Of a stretch of DNA of 64,000 nt, positions 1 to 11,752 are shown piece by piece. The position numbers were made by a program, and so were the translations under genes. The stretch is from NCBI GenBank assembly GCA_014529385.2, contig CM043948.1, positions 20,388,951-20,452,950 of the forward strand, given 5' to 3'. Source of the DNA: Adiantum capillus-veneris (lineage: Eukaryota > Streptophyta > Polypodiopsida > Polypodiales > Pteridaceae). Below the pieces are notes generated by a model. The model saw only the letters and a list, made by a program, of their open reading frames with translations. It searched no databases and was not told where the DNA came from. Numbering within the stretch: the first letter of the stretch is position 1; every line of letters starts with the position of its first letter.

Positions 1-1244
1 GTGGGCTCAAGAGGAGAGAATTATTGAGGTGAAATAGAGAAGATTCTAGAGAAATGAGTGTTTTTTTTGTGTGAGGTTGTCTACTCCAAGGTAGAGTAGA
101 GTGGGTGCAATTTACAAGAAAGGGTTAGCAGTTAGTGTTAGTAGTTTGTAATTAGTAGGATGGGGTAAACTTACATGGCATATACACTCAAGGTCCATTA
201 CATGATTTATACGATGATAAAAAGTAAGAGAAGGATGAGAATATACACAATTTGATGGAAACCACAATATGAAAAGGGAATTTCGCACTTATCTCCTCTA
301 GTGAATGAAGCGGTTGTAGAACTCTGTCGGTGTAGATTTTGTGACCATGGAAAAGTTGAATTTTCTACGATCAAACTCCTCCTTGTGCAGAGCTTGAGCT
401 TGTTTATTTGATGATTTTTTCTCTTTTTGTGAAAGGATGAAGAGGTTATGGTAATATAAGTTTGATTCTAGAGAGAAAAATTGAGCTATATGTGTGTAGA
501 GATGATAATTTCTGACCTATGGAGTAAGGAAGAGATGGGAATGGTGAAGAAGATGAAAGAATCCATGAAATTTGCAGGTGTGAGTGAGGGATGGAGAGAA
601 ATGAGTGCGTGTGTGTGTGGAAGTAGGAAAGGAGGTGAGAGAAGATCATGGGTTACTTTGTGAGAAAAGTGGGCAGAGTGGGTCCACACAAAAAATCTTA
701 TCTCACTGGTGGTAGCTCCAAAAATTATCAAACTTTTTGAGGTGATTATTTATCTCTTGGTCCACATTTTTTCATGTAACTATCACTTCAAATTCGGAGT
801 GGAGATGGATATAAAAACTCGCACCAAAATGCCTAGTTTTCTTCACAAAGTAGTCTTCAGTGGCCCCCCTTTTGTTGAATTTGCATAAGGCCTCAAAGGT
901 GAGCCCCTCCTTGCATGAGATCATGACCTAATAGGTTGGAAATAAGAGAATCTTGCATGGAATTATCATTAAAAATCCCTATATCTAGGCTCTATATACA
1001 ATGAAATACTTATACACACAAGGGCCATAATATGTTTTGGCTTTTATTTTTTTTTTATTTTTTTTGGCTCAACTAGCCCAGTGACTAGCTAAGTGAGGGT
1101 ATTTAAGAAGATATGGGAAAAGTCCCCCAACTCGCACACGCCTATGTACAATGAAAAGGTAGGGATAGCCACACTGTGTAGATGATTTTGGTAGGGTGAG
1201 GTAGCTCACTATGGAAATTTTGGATAGCCAAAAAACAGCTATCA
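1..1244 (-). repeat. Gypsy-A 3' LTR (outer end at or just beyond the window edge)
   Basis: In element orientation the LTR starts TGATAGC at 1244, immediately after a G-rich polypurine tract. It is collinear with 12420-13676, sharing the GAATGAAGCGGTTGTAGAAC block, the microsatellite-like GTGTGTGTGG block and the terminal GCCAAAAAA...GCTATCA. A reverse-complement relative occurs at 21161-28434, ending in the same GAGCCCACA. The outer end lies at base 1 or one or two bases before it. Compared with the second copy it lacks about 300 bp (13069-13374). Confidence 0.8.
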
Positions 1245-1260
1245 TTAGCCCTCCCCCAGG
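1245..1260 (-). promoter_or_regulatory. Polypurine tract of Gypsy-A
   Basis: On the minus strand, CCTGGGGGAGGGCTAA directly precedes the LTR start TGATAGC. This is the expected plus-strand primer position, and the last codons and stop of the integrase ORF overlap it. Confidence 0.75.
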
Positions 1261-1880
1261 ATGATGGTATATTCATGTACCATCATAAAGCATCTTTTCC
1301 AAAGAGAGTGCTTTTGATTCCTTGATAAATTTTCATTGTTTGGCCCCTTGGCATTTTGGCTCGAGTTACACTCATGCTTCATGCAACAAAACTTACATGC
1401 AAAAGCTGCCTTTTGGCATATCTGTGGTAGATCCTTTGGTAGAAGGGGACTCAAATAGGGCTTTAGGCGATACCCGTTTACTTTCCTGGAGTGCTCTTTA
1501 CCATTCAAGTCCATAATCTGATAGTAACTTGAATCGAATGCCTTCTTGACTATGTATGGCACCTACCATCTAGTTTCAAACTTGGAATCAAAACAATTAT
1601 CAAGTCAATTGTCATACCTTAGCACAAGATCTCCTTCTTTGATGCCTTTGTCCTCAGTTTCTTGTTGAGCTTTTCTTTTGCTTGTATAGCTTTCCTCTTT
1701 TAGCACTCATAAGCTACTTCTCTTTTTCACTCAAGCTCCACTAATGTAAGAAGTCTATCCATACATACCTCTTGATCATTAGTCTTCCATGAAGCCGTAT
1801 CGTTGGGATGTTGAGCTCGATAGGCTACAAAGCCTCTTGACCATACACCAAGTGAAATGCTGTGAATTTTTTGGCCTCCA
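1245..1880 (-). pseudogene. Gypsy-A integrase C-terminal part (distal fragment)
   Basis: The minus frame 1562-1245 contains YIVKKAFDSSYYQIMDLNGK followed by VNGYRLKPYL. This is the typical C-terminal end of plant Gypsy integrases, just before the polypurine tract. Upstream (1563-1880) the frame is broken, but minus-strand integrase-like peptide (for example a GFVAYRAQHPN-like stretch) continues to the Copia-1 insertion point at 1880/1881. The other part of the integrase resumes at 7121. The fragment is non-functional because of frameshifts and the 5.2 kb insertion. Confidence 0.75.
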
Positions 1881-2107
1881 TGTTACCATATACACGTGGT
1901 AGTGATGTGTGTGAACACACTAGGACCACCAGGGCATTTTTTCCCTCTTTAGGAGGTTTTTTTCCCCGAGCACCATATATACGCCCATCACTCTAGGGCT
2001 ATCAATCTTTACATTGCATACTAAGTAACACACTCTCTATTATGTGCCTTGAGCTTTCTTCGTCTTCTCCAAGCTGTGTGCGTTTCTCTGCAACCCTAAT
2101 TCCAACA
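1881..2107 (+). repeat. Copia-1 5' LTR
   Basis: This 227 bp repeat begins TGTTACCATATA and ends AATTCCAACA. It matches the Copia-2 LTRs along its length. A TATATA box (about 1975-1981) is followed about 30 bp later by the presumed transcription start, and R/U5 covers the rest. Confidence 0.92.
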
Positions 2108-2109
2108 AT

Positions 2110-2121
2110 TGGTATCAGAGC
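2110..2121 (+). promoter_or_regulatory. Primer-binding site (tRNA-iMet type) of Copia-1
   Basis: TGGTATCAGAGC lies two bases after the 5' LTR. It is the standard Copia complement to the 3' end of initiator methionine tRNA. Confidence 0.9.
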
Positions 2122-2427
2122 AGGTTGTGTTCTCCTTAGCTTACTTGCCAGCTGCTCCAACACACGCGTGCTCACTTTCTCCAATTTCAGTGAGCTTTGG
2201 CAAGCGTTCGCAAGTCGACAAAAATTTTAGGCTCATTTCATCCTCTGTTTCCACTATAGGCAGTACTGCACATGCTATTTTGTCATTTTGTGCAGAATTT
2301 CTGTCAGTGCCGTTTTGTGCATAACAGGTGCCTCATAGTCTTCTATGGTTTGTGCTATATAGCACGTGTTGTCCTGCTCCGTTTCTCCTATTTTCGGGCA
2401 GTTTTCACATCAGGTGCAGCATTTACC

Positions 2428-3453
2428 ATGACTAACAGCAACACAGATGTGATCAAGATGTTCGCTGCTGAGGACAGGTTGGATGGGGACAACTACCCTA
2501 TGTGGGCTTATGCAACATGTTCTTGTGTCAAAGGGCGTCTGGAACATTGTGTAGGGCATTGATCTACGTCCTGGTTTTGAGGATGTAGGCAATGTTGAGG
2601 ATGTTGCAGGTCTTGCTGCAAGGATTGTTGCTATTAGAGTTGTTTTGCCTAGGGTAGAACAAGCTCGTTGGGATGTAAAGGATGCGCAGGCTCATGCATT
2701 GATTGCGTTGTCTATGAAGCGCACCATTATTCTTCACATCCATTTAGCAAAATCTGCAAAATAGGCTTGGGATATTCTGGCTGGTCTTTATGCAAGCCAC
2801 AATGAGGCCAAAATTGCTTTTCAGCCTAAAGAGCTGGAGTCGAATATTATGCATGAGGAAGATGATATGGACACTTTCCTTGCTAGTGTCAAGGATATCA
2901 ATGAGCAACTTATTTCTATAGGTGAAGTCATTTCAGATAGTCTCCTTGTGCAGAATGTTCTTAATGCCTTATCAGATTCTTACCAGACTTTTGCTAGTAC
3001 TTGGAGACTGATGACCCAAGGAAATCCTTACCAAAATTTTACTAGTACTTGGAGACTGATGACCCAAGGAAATCTTGAAGCTGTCAAGTTTGATGCATTA
3101 TGCACATTGCTGTTGCAAGAGTCACTTTCCAGAAAAAGCAGGACTAGACAGTGTGCAGTTGAACAGACTTTTATTGCTTCTCAAAGAAAGGGTGGTAACA
3201 GCAATGCAGCCGCTTCTTATGGTTCTGCTGCGAGTGGTAAAACTTATGTTCCCAATGCTTCTGCTGGCAGCACTTCATCTGGAAATTCTGGTGATAAGGG
3301 CAAAAAGAAGATGCGTTTCCATTATTGTAAAGCTAATGATCACTTGATGAAGTCATGTCCTAAGTTGAAGGCCAAAGAGGCTAAGAGAAAGAGGGTGGTT
3401 CCACTGCAAATGCTGGTTCCACTACAAATGCAACCATTGTTGAGTCTTCTGTG
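2428..3453 (+). pseudogene. Copia-1 gag remnant
   Basis: The start ATG at 2428 matches the Copia-2 gag start (37958). The peptide includes the AAEDRLDGDNYPMWAY N-terminus, then frameshifts and stops (for example TAG at 2762), then the open stretch 2849-3453. The last zinc-knuckle residues (HYCKANDHLMKSC) remain, with the first Cys replaced by His-flanked sequence. A 48 bp in-frame tandem duplication (2980-3027 and 3028-3075) repeats the STWRLMTQGNP segment. Gag would form the virus-like particle and bind RNA; this copy cannot. Confidence 0.85.
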
Positions 3454-6400
3454 AAAGGAGACTGTGTTGCTGATATTGATGCAGAATGGGCTTTTAGCGC
3501 AGAGTGCACTTACAATCCTGCTGTCCATGATGCATGTTTGTCAATTGCTCCAGATTCAAATGTGTGGTATTTTGACAGTGGTGCTACAAAGCACATTACC
3601 TCACATCGTGAATTGTTTACCTCTCTCGAGTTTGTCCCTCACGGGAATTCAGTCACTTGTGCCAACAATGCCTCTTATCCGGTTCAGGGAGTTGGAAAGA
3701 TTGTGCTTACTGTTGCAAATGCCAGTTCCTTCACACTTGTTGATGCACTTTATGTACCTGGGATCAAGAAGAATGTTTTGTCTGTATCCGCACTTGCTAG
3801 ACTTGGACTTGTAGTCAAACTTGTGGATGACAGATGTACAGTTCATGATCTTAGTTTTGGTGATGAAATTGTTGCATCTGGACTTTTGTGTTGTGGGTTA
3901 TATAAGCTCACTTTGTATGACAAGTGTGGGAAAAATTTTGCAAATGCTGTTACAGATTCAAGGGCTATTTCAGATGCAAAACTTTGGCATGCACGTGTTG
4001 GTCATCTTAATTTTGCCAGTTTGCTGCGTTTGCAGAAATCCGATATGGTTGCTTCTTTGCTGCCTCTTGAAGCACCTGTCAAACATGTTTGTGAAGGCTG
4101 TATTTTGGGTAAGATGCAGTGTTCTAAGTTTCCAAAGGATGGTTTATTTTGGGCCACATGCAGGTTGCATCTTGTGCATAGTGATGTTTGTGGGCCCATG
4201 CAAACTCCGTCCTTGGGCAATTACCTGTACTTCATGACTTTCATTGATGATTACTCTAGGCATGCATGGGTATTTCCTCTTAAAGTAAAGTCCGAAGTTT
4301 TTATGTGCTTCAAACAATTTCTGGCTATGGCTGAAAATGTCTCGAAATGTACTATGGGCATCCTCCGTTCCGATCGAGGGGGGGAGTATATGTCTGATGA
4401 ATTCAATGCATTTCTGGCTAGTCGTGGGATAAAACACCAATGTATAGTGCCTCATACTTCTCAGCAAAATGGTGTTGCTGAGAAGAAAAGCATGTCAATT
4501 ACGGAAATGGCATGATGTATGCTCAAAAGTCAAGCTTTGCCGCATTCTTTTTGGCTTGAGGCCATCATGTGTGCCACTTATGTACTAAACAGGTGTCCTA
4601 CAAAAGCTTTGCAGTCTATTGCTCCATATGAAGCATGGCATCATAGAAAGCCTTCTATTGAGCACATGCGTGTTTTTGGCTGTTCGGCATATGCTTTGGT
4701 GCCACAAACACAGCGCAAAAAATTGGATGATAAGGCTGTCAAATGTATTTTTGTTGGTTATAGTGCTGAAAGAAAAGGTTACAGGTTATATCATTCGCAA
4801 ACAAAGCGTATTCTGGTTTCATGGGATGTAGTGTTTGTGGAAGATCCTGTTCAGCCCTTGCTGTCATGTACTAGAGACAGTAATGTAAGCTCACATGACA
4901 TTTATGGCACTTTGTTGCCTCTTTTTCAGTGGTGGAAGTACGAATGTAATTTCCAATGAGGCAAATGTACAGCCTATGGGGGTTTCTCAAAATGTTACAG
5001 ATCAGCCTATTACTGATGCAGATGTACATGATGTACTTGATGAGGAAAGGGTTGAAAATGAGTAGGCTAGAGGTATGCCAAAATGGCCGGTGCACACTTT
5101 GCATAATAGTAAATTGGATGCACCTTTGTCTAGTAGTACTCGTTTAGGCTCTCACCATGCGTCTTATGCACCAGATTATTATGCTTCAGTTGTGTCTAGT
5201 TTACATGATGTTAAGGAGCCTCTGTCTTTTGAAGAAGCACAGAATATAGAAAATTGGATGGTTGCCATGTAATCAGAATATGATGTACTTATAGAAAATG
5301 ACACATGGACTTTATGTGATTTGCCTCCTGGCAAAAAGGCCATTGGTATGAAGTGGGTTTACAAGTTGAAATGCAAGCCGGACGGTGAAATCGATCGCCA
5401 TAAGGCTCGACTTCTTACAAAGGGTTATGCACAACAAAAAGGCATAGATTATGAAAAGACTTTTGCTCCCACTTGTCGTATGACTACTGTGCGTTTTCTA
5501 TGTGCACTGGCAGCTCATTTTGGGTGGGATGTACATCAATCAAACATTGTTACTGCTTTCTTGAATGGTGACTTATTTGAGGAAGTTTATGTAACGCAGC
5601 CTCGCGGTTTTGTCATAAAAGGACAAGAGGACAAAGTGTGCAGATGTAAGAAGGATTTGTATGGGTTAAAGCAATCTCCTCGTGCTTGGTAAGAGAAAGC
5701 TAACACTAATTTTATTAAACGAGGCTTTCTTAACAATCCAACAGAAAGCACATTGTATGTAAAGTGTGAGGGTGATGTACTTCTCATTGTGGTTCTTTAT
5801 GTCGATGATTTGCTAATCAATGGATCAAATGAGAGACATATTGCTGAATTTAAGGCTGATTTGAATGCTACTTTCAAGATGAAAGATTTGGGGCTGTTGC
5901 ATCATTACTTGGGTATACAGTTTAAGCAGTGTGATGGTGTTGTGTCAAAAAGGTTACATAGAGACATTGCTATGTAAGTTTGGACTTGAGGATTGCAAAT
6001 CTATTGCCACTCCCATGGAAACAGGTTTGAAGTTGACTCTACATGATGCTGGCAATCCTACTAATGTCACTCTTTACCAAACTACTGTTGGCTGCCTCAT
6101 TTATGTATGCAACACGAGGCCAGATATTCAGTTTGCAGTCTCATAGATCAGCAGATTTATGCATAGCCCAGGGTCTAAGCATTGGCAAGTTGTCAAGAGG
6201 ATTTTTCGCTACCTTAGTGGCACTTTAGATCTTGGCTTGTTTTATCCCAAGGGGGGATCATTGCCGCCAGACTTACATGCTTTTTTCAACTGAAATTGGG
6301 CTGCTTGTTTTGACACGCGAGTGTCCACAAGTGGTTTTTGTTTCATGCTTGGCAGCTCATGTATATCATGGTTGAGCAAGAAGAAACCTATTGTGGCCAC

Positions 6401-6746
6401 TTCGAGTTGTGAGACTGAGTAGAGGGCAATCTTCACGTCTACGGTTGAGTGTGTATGGCTCAGACGCCTTATGGCTGATTTGGGTGTTGGACAGGACACT
6501 GCCAACACTATCTACACTGACAGTCAGAGCGCATTGGCAGTTGCAAGGAACCTAGTTTTTCATGCTCGCACAAAGCACATTGAGGTGCATTACCACTATG
6601 TCAGGGAGAGGCTCTCAACAGGAGAAATCAGCTTGGCATATGAACCAACGCAGGACAACCTTGCAGATCTTTTCACAAAGGCATTGTCTCGTGAGAAGCT
6701 TGAATCTTTCTACAAAGCTTTGGGCTTACTCCCCTTTGTGGACTGA
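3451..6746 (+). pseudogene. Copia-1 pol remnant (protease, integrase, RT, RNase H)
   Basis: The order is standard for Copia. The protease has WYFDSGATKHIT. The integrase has HARVGH and CEGCILGK zinc residues, HSDVCGP, LRSDRGGEY and QQNGVAEKK. The reverse transcriptase has YVDDLL, and the RNase H has YTDSQSALAV with the tail RTKHIEVHYHYVRERL. Broken points include TGA at 4513, stops near 5062, 5270 and 5690, and frameshifts near 4920 and 5930. Copia-2 supplies the intact reading at most of these sites. The zinc-binding Cys lost in Copia-2 is still present here. Confidence 0.9.
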
Positions 6747-6821
6747 TTATGTCCTCAGGGCATGGCACTTCCCTTTACTCATGTGCCAGCTCTCGTTCAC
6801 CGCATCACTCCAGGGGGGATA

Positions 6822-7120
6822 TGTTACCATATACATGTGGTAGTGATGTGTGTGAACACATCACTACCACATGTATGTGTGTGAACACACATACATGTGG
6901 TAGTGAACACATGTGGTCCTAGTGTGAACACACTAGGACCATCGGGGCATTTTTTCCCTCTTTAGGAGGTTTTTTCCCCCGAGCACCATATATACTCCCA
7001 TCACTCTAGGGCTATCAATCTTTCCATTGCATACTAAGTAACACACTCTCTATTGTGTGCCTTGAGCTTCCTTCGTCTTCTCCAAGCTGTGTGCATTTCT
7101 CTGCAACCCTAATTCCAACA
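6822..7120 (+). repeat. Copia-1 3' LTR with 72 bp of extra inverted repeats
   Basis: This LTR follows the polypurine tract AGGGGGGATA (6812-6821) and ends CCAACA at 7120. It is 72 bp longer than the 5' LTR. The excess lies after GTGATGTGTG and consists of three consecutive hairpins: arms 6834-6850/6857-6873, 6870-6881/6886-6897 and 6914-6926/6929-6941. The rest is collinear with 1881-2107. Confidence 0.9.
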
Positions 7121-7989
7121 CTCCCTGTATGTGGTTCGATATGCCCACAATGCTCCATCCAAGAATTCATCCCATAACTTTGTCTTGTTTTCCACCATCT
7201 TTCTGATGATGCCTACAATGATACCATTAGCCTTCTCCACCAAACCATTTGACTGTGGGTAGTAGGGTGTGCTATGAGGATGTAGAATGTGAAGCTCTTC
7301 ACAAACTTCTGTGAGTAAACCCTTCTTGAGTCCTGACCATTATCAGAAACAATCTCCAGAGGTGTGTCAAATCTACAACAAATATTAGTGTAGACAAGCC
7401 TGCTCACTATTTTCCCATTTACCCTTGCCACACTTTGAGCCTCTACCCACCTAGTCATGTAATCTACAACCACTAGAATGTAGATCTTACCATTTTTTGT
7501 TCTAGGAAGAGGACCCATAACATCAATGCCCCATTTTTCAAAGGGTCCACTTGCAAGCACTATTTGCCTTGGTTCATGCACCAACCTTCTATTTGCATTT
7601 ACTTGACAATTGTGACAGCTTTTACACCAATGTTGAACATCCACATGCAAGCTTGGCCAAACATACCCCGCAAGAAAAATCTTCTTCACGGTTAATTTTT
7701 CGGTAAAATGACCACCACATGCCTCTTCATGCAAACCTTTTAGAATGGCTGGAATTTCCTCGATAGTTGGTACTCTTCTGCACACTTGATCCTTGCCTCT
7801 TTGATAGAGGGATCCTTCTAGGAAGAGATAGAAACTTGCCTTCTTCATGAGTCTCCTCTTCTTCTGAGCTTTTGTGAAGTCTTGTGGAAGCTTTCCCTCC
7901 AAAATGTAGACCATAATTGGAGCCAATAACTCCATCCCCTGGTATCTTGGTTGTTTGACAGCTGTTGCTGCCACCATGATGACCTGCAC
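7121..7989 (-). pseudogene. Gypsy-A integrase (proximal part)
   Basis: The minus frame from 7989 carries an H2C2 zinc finger (HEEACGGHF ... CKSCHNC), then the core domain with WGIDVMGPLP (first Asp) and IVSDNGQ (second Asp). The frame breaks near 7213, before the catalytic Glu. Beyond it, 7121-7213 still reads WDEFLDGALWAYRTTYRE-like integrase until the Copia-1 junction. This enzyme inserts element cDNA into the genome. The two pieces (here and 1245-1880) were one gene before Copia-1 landed. Confidence 0.88.
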
Positions 7990-8038
7990 TTCTTTCTCAA
8001 CACATGTAACTGCTTGTTGTGCAAGTAAATTATCATCT

Positions 8039-8394
8039 TCAATTTTTTTGTCCTAGGATATGATACAATTGCACTTCTTCAAATTGATTAAACAACCTAT
8101 GGATGACATGAACCTTTGTCCTTAAGCTTTCATTCTTGCATGTAGAAATGCTTAAAATCTGCTTCACAATGAGAAGTGCATCTCCCTTTACCATGAGACG
8201 TTGTATACCTTGGATGATGCACATCTTCAAACCATGAAGTAGTGCATCATACTCTCATTGTTGCTAGTTGAACCTAGTAGATTGACCTTCTCTTTCATGA
8301 CCACCTCTCCACTTGGGTTGAGCAACACTAGCCCTCCTCTTGTGGCTCATCGAAAAGCTCCATCAAAGAGCAAGGTAAAAGCATTAGGAATACT
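8039..8394 (-). pseudogene. Gypsy-A second RNase H (archaeal-type, Tat-specific)
   Basis: The minus strand reads LLFDGAFR, then GGLVLLNPSGEV and TSNNES, then GIQRLMVKGDALLIVKQI and FEEVQLYHILGQKN. This is the FDGA...GG.G.VL...NNE...GDS.LV order of the archaeal-type RNase H found between the normal RNase H and integrase in Tat elements. One stop and one frameshift interrupt it. It sits between the RT-linked RNase H (8395-8949) and the integrase. Confidence 0.75.
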
Positions 8395-9993
8395 TTAAGT
8401 TGGTGGCAATGGTAGGATCTTTACTTCAGGAACCTTAATCTCCTTTTCATGCACCCTATAAGTGAGAATCCTTGTCAATTGTACACGCACACTATCTTCT
8501 ACCTTGAAAGAGTATTCGAACTCTTGCAACTCCATAATCCACTTTGAGATCTTAGTACTAAGATTCATTTGAGATGGCACCCAAGGGAACAAATTTTCTG
8601 CAGTGAGAATTACAAAAGTTTTTGGTAGCAAGTAGGATCTAAACTTCCTCACCGCAAACATGAGAGAAAGCATCATGAGTTTTGCCTCTGTGTAGCCTCT
8701 CTCCAAAGCATTCATGGCCCTACTAGCAAAGTAGATGGGTCACATCCTGGTACTGTGGGAATCTTGTTGTAATAGAATTGCACTAGTTGTTTCCCTCCCA
8801 GCACTAGAGCTAACAAAGTATGTATACTCCCAACAAGGAGGCATGAGTGTTGGTAGCTCTGACAAAATGACTTTAATGTTACGAAAGTAATCTTCAAGCT
8901 CATCAAACCGTGAAAATTCTACTTGTTGTGTCAACTTTTGCAAAAACAAAAGGGTGAAGTAACTTTTAGACTAAGTGAATGAAGTGTGACATATACTTCA
9001 CCTTTTGAATGAATGAGATGACCTCCTTAAGACTCTTGGGTGATGGTAGCTCAATAGAAGACTTTGCCTTTGAAGGATCCACTTCGATGCCTTTGTAAGA
9101 AACTTTATGGCCAAGCAAGATCACTTCATCCTCCTCACCTATGTGGCACTTGTCGGGGTTGAGTTGACCTCCCATGTCGTAGAGTTTCTTCAAACCCTCT
9201 TCTACCTTTGTAGATGCAATGATTTTGAGCTATAAATGCAAAAATCATCAATAAAAACCCTAATGCACTTTCCAAATAATTCTTGAAACACCATGTTCAT
9301 GAAGTGTTCAAAAGTTGTAGGAGCATTTGTCAGGCCAAATGGCATGACTCTGAAAGAATAACAACCCTAAGGAGTTATGAAGGTTGTTTTCAAGTGATCC
9401 TCCAATGTGATACCTATTTGAAAGTAATATGAATAGCCATCGCACACAGTGTACTTTTTGTGACCAGCTACCTCATTTAGTATCTCATCCTAAAATGGGA
9501 GAGAAAAGTGATCTCTTTTTGTTGCCTCATTTAGTGGACAGTAATCCACACACACCCTCCACTTGCCATTTTCCTTTGGAATGACAACAACAGGAGAGAC
9601 CCGCTCTGAATTCTCCACTGGATAAAAGAAACTTGCTGCTAGAATATTTTTTACCTCTTTGAGCAAAGACTGCTCCTTGATGACTCCTAGCTTGTAGCTT
9701 TTGAGCCTTAGGTGTGGCTCTGGATTTAACTCGATCTTGTGTTGAACATCATCTACTCCACGCACGTCAGTGTAGTCTTTAGCAAAAAGTCTAGGAAATT
9801 TTCTTAACACACCTTTGAACTCCTCTCTTTCATCCTTTGTAAGTGTTGTAAAAAACATACCTTCTAACATTCCTTCATCTTCCACATTTTGGTTCCCTTG
9901 GGAACCTACCTCCTCCAAACCTTGACAAGAGGTCTCTGTGTTGTTTGGATTAAACCTCACCCCCATGACTTCAATGGAAGACTTCTCTTTCAT
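8395..9993 (-). pseudogene. Gypsy-A reverse transcriptase and RNase H
   Basis: The minus strand from 9993 has the PR-RT linker (GMFFTTLTKDEREEFKGVL), then the RT fingers (VSPVVVIPKENGKWRVCVDY), MPFGLTNAPTTF and the catalytic FIDDF near 9240. The thumb follows (LLGHKVSYKGIEVDPSKAK), then RNase H (YFASRAMNALERGYTEAKLM). Several frameshifts and stops separate the four open segments. RT copies element RNA into cDNA, and RNase H removes the template. The linker is homologous to the plus-strand ORF at 20722-21160. Confidence 0.88.
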
Positions 9994-10181
9994 AGTGCTC
10001 CCGCTACCTTCTTCTTCTGAAGTGCTATCAGTTCACTCTTCCTCCATCTCACTTTGAGATGATTCTTCATGGAGCTCCTCTTGACGTTGCTCCTTCATGT
10101 CAAAGACAACCTCTTATGATTGTCATTCCTACAGATCAACTTTCCACTTTCCCAATCTTGCAAAACTCGCATTTTCATTAG

Positions 10182-10507
10182 TCATGGTCTTCCTAGGATA
10201 AATGGATAGCCACTTTCCTTGGTCGACATAACATAAAAATCCACCACCTTCTTGATGCCAAAGGCCTCCACAAAGACATTTTTACAAATGCCTATGTATG
10301 TCGCCTTGCTATTGTTTGCCATTTTCACTTTGATTTTAGGTGTCTCATGGATGTGTCTAGTCTTTGCATAAGTCCTTCTATCATGATGCAAATTTCTGCA
10401 CCCCTATCCACTAGACTTTTCCTAACCAAATTTCCTTTGATGTAACAATCTAGCACAAGTGTAATATCCTCATTCATTTCAACTTGTGCAATTTTTACAA
10501 CAGGCAC
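10182..10507 (-). pseudogene. Gypsy-A aspartic protease
   Basis: The minus-strand peptide contains KSLVDRGAEICIM, where the catalytic D-S/T-G motif is changed to DRG, and it ends FILGRPWL-like (GYPFILGRP). Two overlapping frames cover it, indicating a frameshift near 10330. It lies between the gag zinc knuckle and the PR-RT linker, the normal Gypsy position. With the altered active site and frameshift it would be inactive. Confidence 0.7.
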
Positions 10508-10597
10508 ACTCTCTTTTACCTTCTAACTACCTTTGTTAAATACCTCCTTAATTGTGGTCATAATGCAAGAAATTAAGGCCATGAGATATCAGGACAC

Positions 10598-11752
10598 TTA
10601 TCTCTCATGTCTTCCAACCAGTTGCTGAAGCCATACCATGTCCAAGGGGGAAGAATTGGAGGTTGATGCGACGTCGAGTTCGCTTGGCTTCCTTGGTCTC
10701 CTTTGCCTTCTTTTCTCGTCCATGGTCACTTTGTGACGTGAATCCTTCCTTTTCCTTACCTTTTCCACGGCCACGCTTAATGCCATTTGATTCCATGTCA
10801 ACCTCTTTTGCATTTGTCACCTCTACCACTTGTACATTTGGGTATGGCAAAGGTGGAACTCCTTCCACTCCTTGTGAAGGTGGTCTTGACCCATTTGGTC
10901 TTTGCAAAAGCCGTGGTTGTTGACTAGTTCCTTCACCTGCATTCATCACTGGGTAATTAAAGTTAGGTCTACCTGGCTCCCCATGAGGCCAAGGAAAATT
11001 ATACATCCCATGTCCAGACTCTCTGCAATTCCAACACTGCAAAAGTCGTCTAGGTTGTGGCTATCGCTCCTCTGCTTTCTTTGTTTGTTGCTTGGGACCT
11101 ACAACTTGTGCAAGGTGGATTGACAAGTTGCTAGGGATTCATTTAAATTTTCAATTACCTCCGTTGTTACCTCAGGAATATCTCTAGATATTGATGCTTG
11201 CAATTTTCCCTTAGGTCTAGGACCCTCTATTGGAACCTCTCCCCTTAGGTACTTGAGTTTTCTATACTTTTCAATAGCCCTAGTTTCAGCTGCATCAAAG
11301 GTAGCAGGTGGACCCACATCGACTTTTATCTTGAGTTTGGGAAAGAGACAGGCTATGAACCTTTTCCTTCTTTAAGAACTATGCACCATCACTAGGGTTA
11401 GCAACATTTCTCACTCATATAGCCCAAATACGTAGAAACTCTTGTTTACACATGCAGTAGTCATCTAAGTCTTTTTGTTTGTGAGAAATGATATCTTGCC
11501 ATAGATTTTGAGTATTTTGGGGGTCAAATAAGTATGTCTTGAAATGATCAATGACTTTGTTATAGTTTCCCTTAACCTCCTAAAGTAGGAGTCAAACCAA
11601 GTGCTAGCATCCTTCCTCAGAACTACCTCAAACATTTCTAAGCGTTCCTCATCTCCTATGGCTCTTTTTATGTGGAAATCCATTTTGAAATTTGCTAGAA
11701 ATAGCTTGGCATCCTCGCCAGGCTCTCCAAAAACGAGAGGATATCCTGACAT
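10598..11752 (-). pseudogene. Gypsy-A gag with zinc knuckle
   Basis: The minus frame 11752-11465 has the gag core (GEPGEDAKLFLANFKMDF ... DASTWFDSYF). The segment 11317-11099 continues the capsid region. The segment 11042-10605 opens with CWNCRESGHGMYNF, a CCHC knuckle whose last Cys is Phe, followed by a basic, Pro/Gly-rich tail. At least three breaks separate these. The gene would encode the capsid and nucleocapsid of the element particle. Confidence 0.82.

Larger units (their letters stand above)
1881..7120 (+). mobile_element. Copia-1: Ty1/Copia retrotransposon inserted in Gypsy-A integrase, decayed
   Basis: The element is bounded by direct LTRs (227 bp and 299 bp) that start TGTTACC and end CCAACA. 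Flanks are CTCCA on the left (1876-1880) and CTCCC on the right (7121-7125), which is a 5 bp target duplication with one mismatch. It contains a primer site, gag, protease, integrase, reverse transcriptase, RNase H and a polypurine tract, all in plus orientation. It is a close relative of Copia-2 (37462-42534). At least six stops or frameshifts disrupt gag-pol, so it is non-autonomous. Confidence 0.92.

Noticed and set aside
446-731. Short ORFs on both strands at 446-731 repeated at 12610-12821
   Set aside because: The repetition reflects the two Gypsy-A LTRs, not a conserved gene.
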